Source: Pseudomonadota bacterium (GTDB lineage: Bacteria; Pseudomonadota; Alphaproteobacteria; Rhizobiales; Xanthobacteraceae). From it: a stretch of DNA of 6,387 nucleotides. The notes beneath the pieces were generated by a model, which saw only the letters and a list, made by a program, of their open reading frames with translations, made no database searches and was not told the DNA's origin. The position numbers were made by a program, and so were the translations under genes. Shown in pieces: positions 5,065 through 6,387 of the stretch. The stretch's first letter is position 1; every line of letters begins with the position of its first letter. The stretch is from the NCBI GenBank assembly GCA_023417665.1, contig JAEZFA010000217.1:1-6387 (forward strand), given 5' to 3'.

Positions 5065-6387
5065 TTGAAAACGACGGACATGCCTTTCGCGCTTCGATCC
5101 GGGACGATGATCACCGGCTATGAAGTCGTGCGCGCAATCGGCGCCGGCGGTTTCGGCATTACCTACGAAGGTTACAATCCGATCACCGAGCGGCGTGTCG
5201 CGATCAAGGAATTCTTTCCGCGCGGCATCGCCTCGCGCGACGACGCGACCCGGATCGCTTATTCCCAGCAGGACAACGAAGTGGTGTCCTGGGCGCTGAA
5301 GCGCTTCGCCGATAGCACCAATCGCCTCGCCAAGCTCAAGCATCCGAATATCATCGAGGTGCTGAACTATGTCGCCGACAACGGCACCGGCTACATGGTG
5401 ATGGAGCATGTCGAGGGGCACACGCTTGAAGACTGGCTGAAGAGCCGGTCTTCGCCGCCGCAGCTTGCCGAACTCGGTCCGATCTTCGATCCGATCTTCG
5501 ACGCGCTGGAATACGTCCATTCGAACGGACTCATTCATCGCGATATTGCGCCCGACAACGTCATGATCCGCGGCGACGGACGCCCGGTGCTGATCGACTT
5601 CGGGGCGCTGAAGATCATCGAGGAGCATACGCGCGCACACGGACCCGCGCCGAAAAGCTTCGGCGTCATCAAGGCAAACTATTCGCCGCCCGAGCAGAGC
5701 GACGACAGCGGCACCACCGATCCGCGCATGGACATCTATTCGCTGGCGGCGACCATCTATCGCGCGCTCGCCGGCAAGCCGCCGGCCGACGCCGACAAGC
5801 GCAAGACCGATATCGCGCTCAAGGGCATCGACCCCTATATCCCGCTCGCCACGGCAGCCGAGGTTTCGGTGCCGCCGCTGTTCGCATCGACCATCGACGC
5901 TGCGCTGTCGCTGCGTCCGATCGAGCGGCCGGCAACGATTGCGGAATTCCGCTCGCGCCTTGCGGCGCGCGAGGCGCCGCCGCCCGCGGAAATGGCGACT
6001 GCCGCCATCGCGCCGGCTACCGAAATTCCGATGACTGCGCCAATCGCGCCCTCGGCACCGATCGACGCAACCGCCGCAATTCCGCATGCAGCGTCGTCGG
6101 ACGCGACCTTCGCAATTCCGCCCGCGCCGTCCGCACCGGCGCCGGACGAAAGGGCAGGCAGCAGCTACAGCGCACCGCCGGTGCAGCCTTACGCGCCGAA
6201 CTCCGGCGCTGCCGATCCGGGGCAGGGATACATGCCGCCGGGCAGCGACATGCCGGCCAAGAAGCGGTCGGGCATGTCGGTCGTTAATATCGCGGCGGTG
6301 GCGTTGCTGATCGTCGGCTGCCTTGCGGTGGTGCTGCATCGTCCGATTTTGAACGTGCTCGACCGGATGATGGGCTTTCGTTTCACC
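5065..6387 (+). CDS. Membrane-anchored serine/threonine protein kinase, 3' part beyond the window
   Basis: A Hanks-type kinase, 441 codons seen and still open at the right edge. The cytoplasmic catalytic domain (about residues 19-300) has the glycine loop GAGGFG (26-31), the ATP-anchoring lysine in VAIK (Lys48), HRDIAPDN (158-165, Asp160 catalytic, Asn165 metal), DFG (178-180) and YSPPEQ (206-211) in place of the usual APE. At the position where helix C normally carries its salt-bridge Glu, I read Ser84 in FADSTNRLAKLKHPNI, so that residue may be missing. An Ala/Pro-rich linker (about 301-400) carries four TxxI repeats, followed by a basic KKR and one membrane helix (about 405-425). Anything after residue 441 would be periplasmic. 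The start is TTG, supported by AGGGGAG. The gene follows degP in the same direction after 114 bases. The substrate and signal are unknown. The kinase call is secure. Confidence 0.92.
   Translation, partial: MKTTDMPFALRSGTMITGYEVVRAIGAGGFGITYEGYNPITERRVAIKEFFPRGIASRDDATRIAYSQQDNEVVSWALKRFADSTNRLAKLKHPNIIEVLNYVADNGTGYMVMEHVEGHTLEDWLKSRSSPPQLAELGPIFDPIFDALEYVHSNGLIHRDIAPDNVMIRGDGRPVLIDFGALKIIEEHTRAHGPAPKSFGVIKANYSPPEQSDDSGTTDPRMDIYSLAATIYRALAGKPPADADKRKTDIALKGIDPYIPLATAAEVSVPPLFASTIDAALSLRPIERPATIAEFRSRLAAREAPPPAEMATAAIAPATEIPMTAPIAPSAPIDATAAIPHAASSDATFAIPPAPSAPAPDERAGSSYSAPPVQPYAPNSGAADPGQGYMPPGSDMPAKKRSGMSVVNIAAVALLIVGCLAVVLHRPILNVLDRMMGFRFT
5995..6138 (+). repeat. Four 36-bp coding repeats giving a 12-residue TxxI array in the kinase linker
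   Basis: Residues 311-358 of the kinase divide into four consecutive 12-residue units: ATAAIAPATEIP, MTAPIAPSAPID, ATAAIPHAASSD and ATFAIPPAPSAP. Thr is invariant at position 2 and Ile at position 5, giving Thr312, Thr324, Thr336 and Thr348 at exactly 12-residue intervals. The DNA is diverged, so the periodicity is clearer in protein than in nucleotides. This suggests an old duplication or selection on the spacing. The unit lies between the kinase domain and the membrane helix. Confidence 0.7.

Noticed and set aside
4972..6339. Minus-strand open frame of 455 codons opposite the kinase gene
   Set aside because: It is extremely rich in Arg, Asp, Gly and His with no recognisable domain, the usual mirror of a GC-rich gene. 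The plus strand carries complete kinase motifs across the same bases.

Overview
The window reads as a chromosomal segment from a GC-rich alphaproteobacterium, most likely of the order Hyphomicrobiales (Rhizobiales). This placement rests on strong G/C bias at third codon positions, on the small DUF4169 and ribbon-helix-helix genes that I associate with that group, and on the hflK-hflC-DUF2065-degP order. I cannot name the genus. I see no tRNA, rRNA, insertion sequence, CRISPR array or phage gene. The gene content looks like resident core genome.

Layout. On the minus strand at the left edge is the 5' part of fumC (class II fumarase), cut by the window boundary. A divergent intergenic region (310-540) follows, with two separate pairs of short direct repeats. 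On the plus strand come a DUF4169 gene (541-732) and a ribbon-helix-helix gene (729-968), overlapping by ATGA. A good sigma70-like promoter at 1020-1048 then precedes hflK (1111-2238) and hflC (2235-3140), which also overlap by ATGA. A DUF2065 (YjeT-like) membrane protein gene follows after 9 bases (3150-3335). Next is a Do/DegP-type periplasmic serine protease with two PDZ domains (3463-4950). After a gap holding two adjacent stem-loops comes a serine/threonine protein kinase gene with a probable TTG start (5065 onward), still open at the right edge.

How the genes fit together. HflK and HflC are the paired SPFH proteins that form a large membrane assembly around the FtsH protease. A DUF2065 protein also follows hflC in E. 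coli, as yjeT. DegP degrades or refolds misfolded envelope proteins on the periplasmic side. The central block is therefore an envelope protein quality-control cluster. The kinase has a cytoplasmic catalytic domain, an Ala/Pro-rich linker and one membrane helix, and may sense envelope state, but this is inferred from position only.

The most unusual signal is in the kinase linker: four consecutive 12-residue repeats, each with a Thr-x-x-Ile motif at exactly 12-residue spacing (Thr312, 324, 336, 348). The Thr+3 Ile spacing matches a class of phosphothreonine site bound by some FHA domains. The kinase also appears to lack the usual helix-C glutamate. I found no evidence for a wholly new defence or mobile system here.
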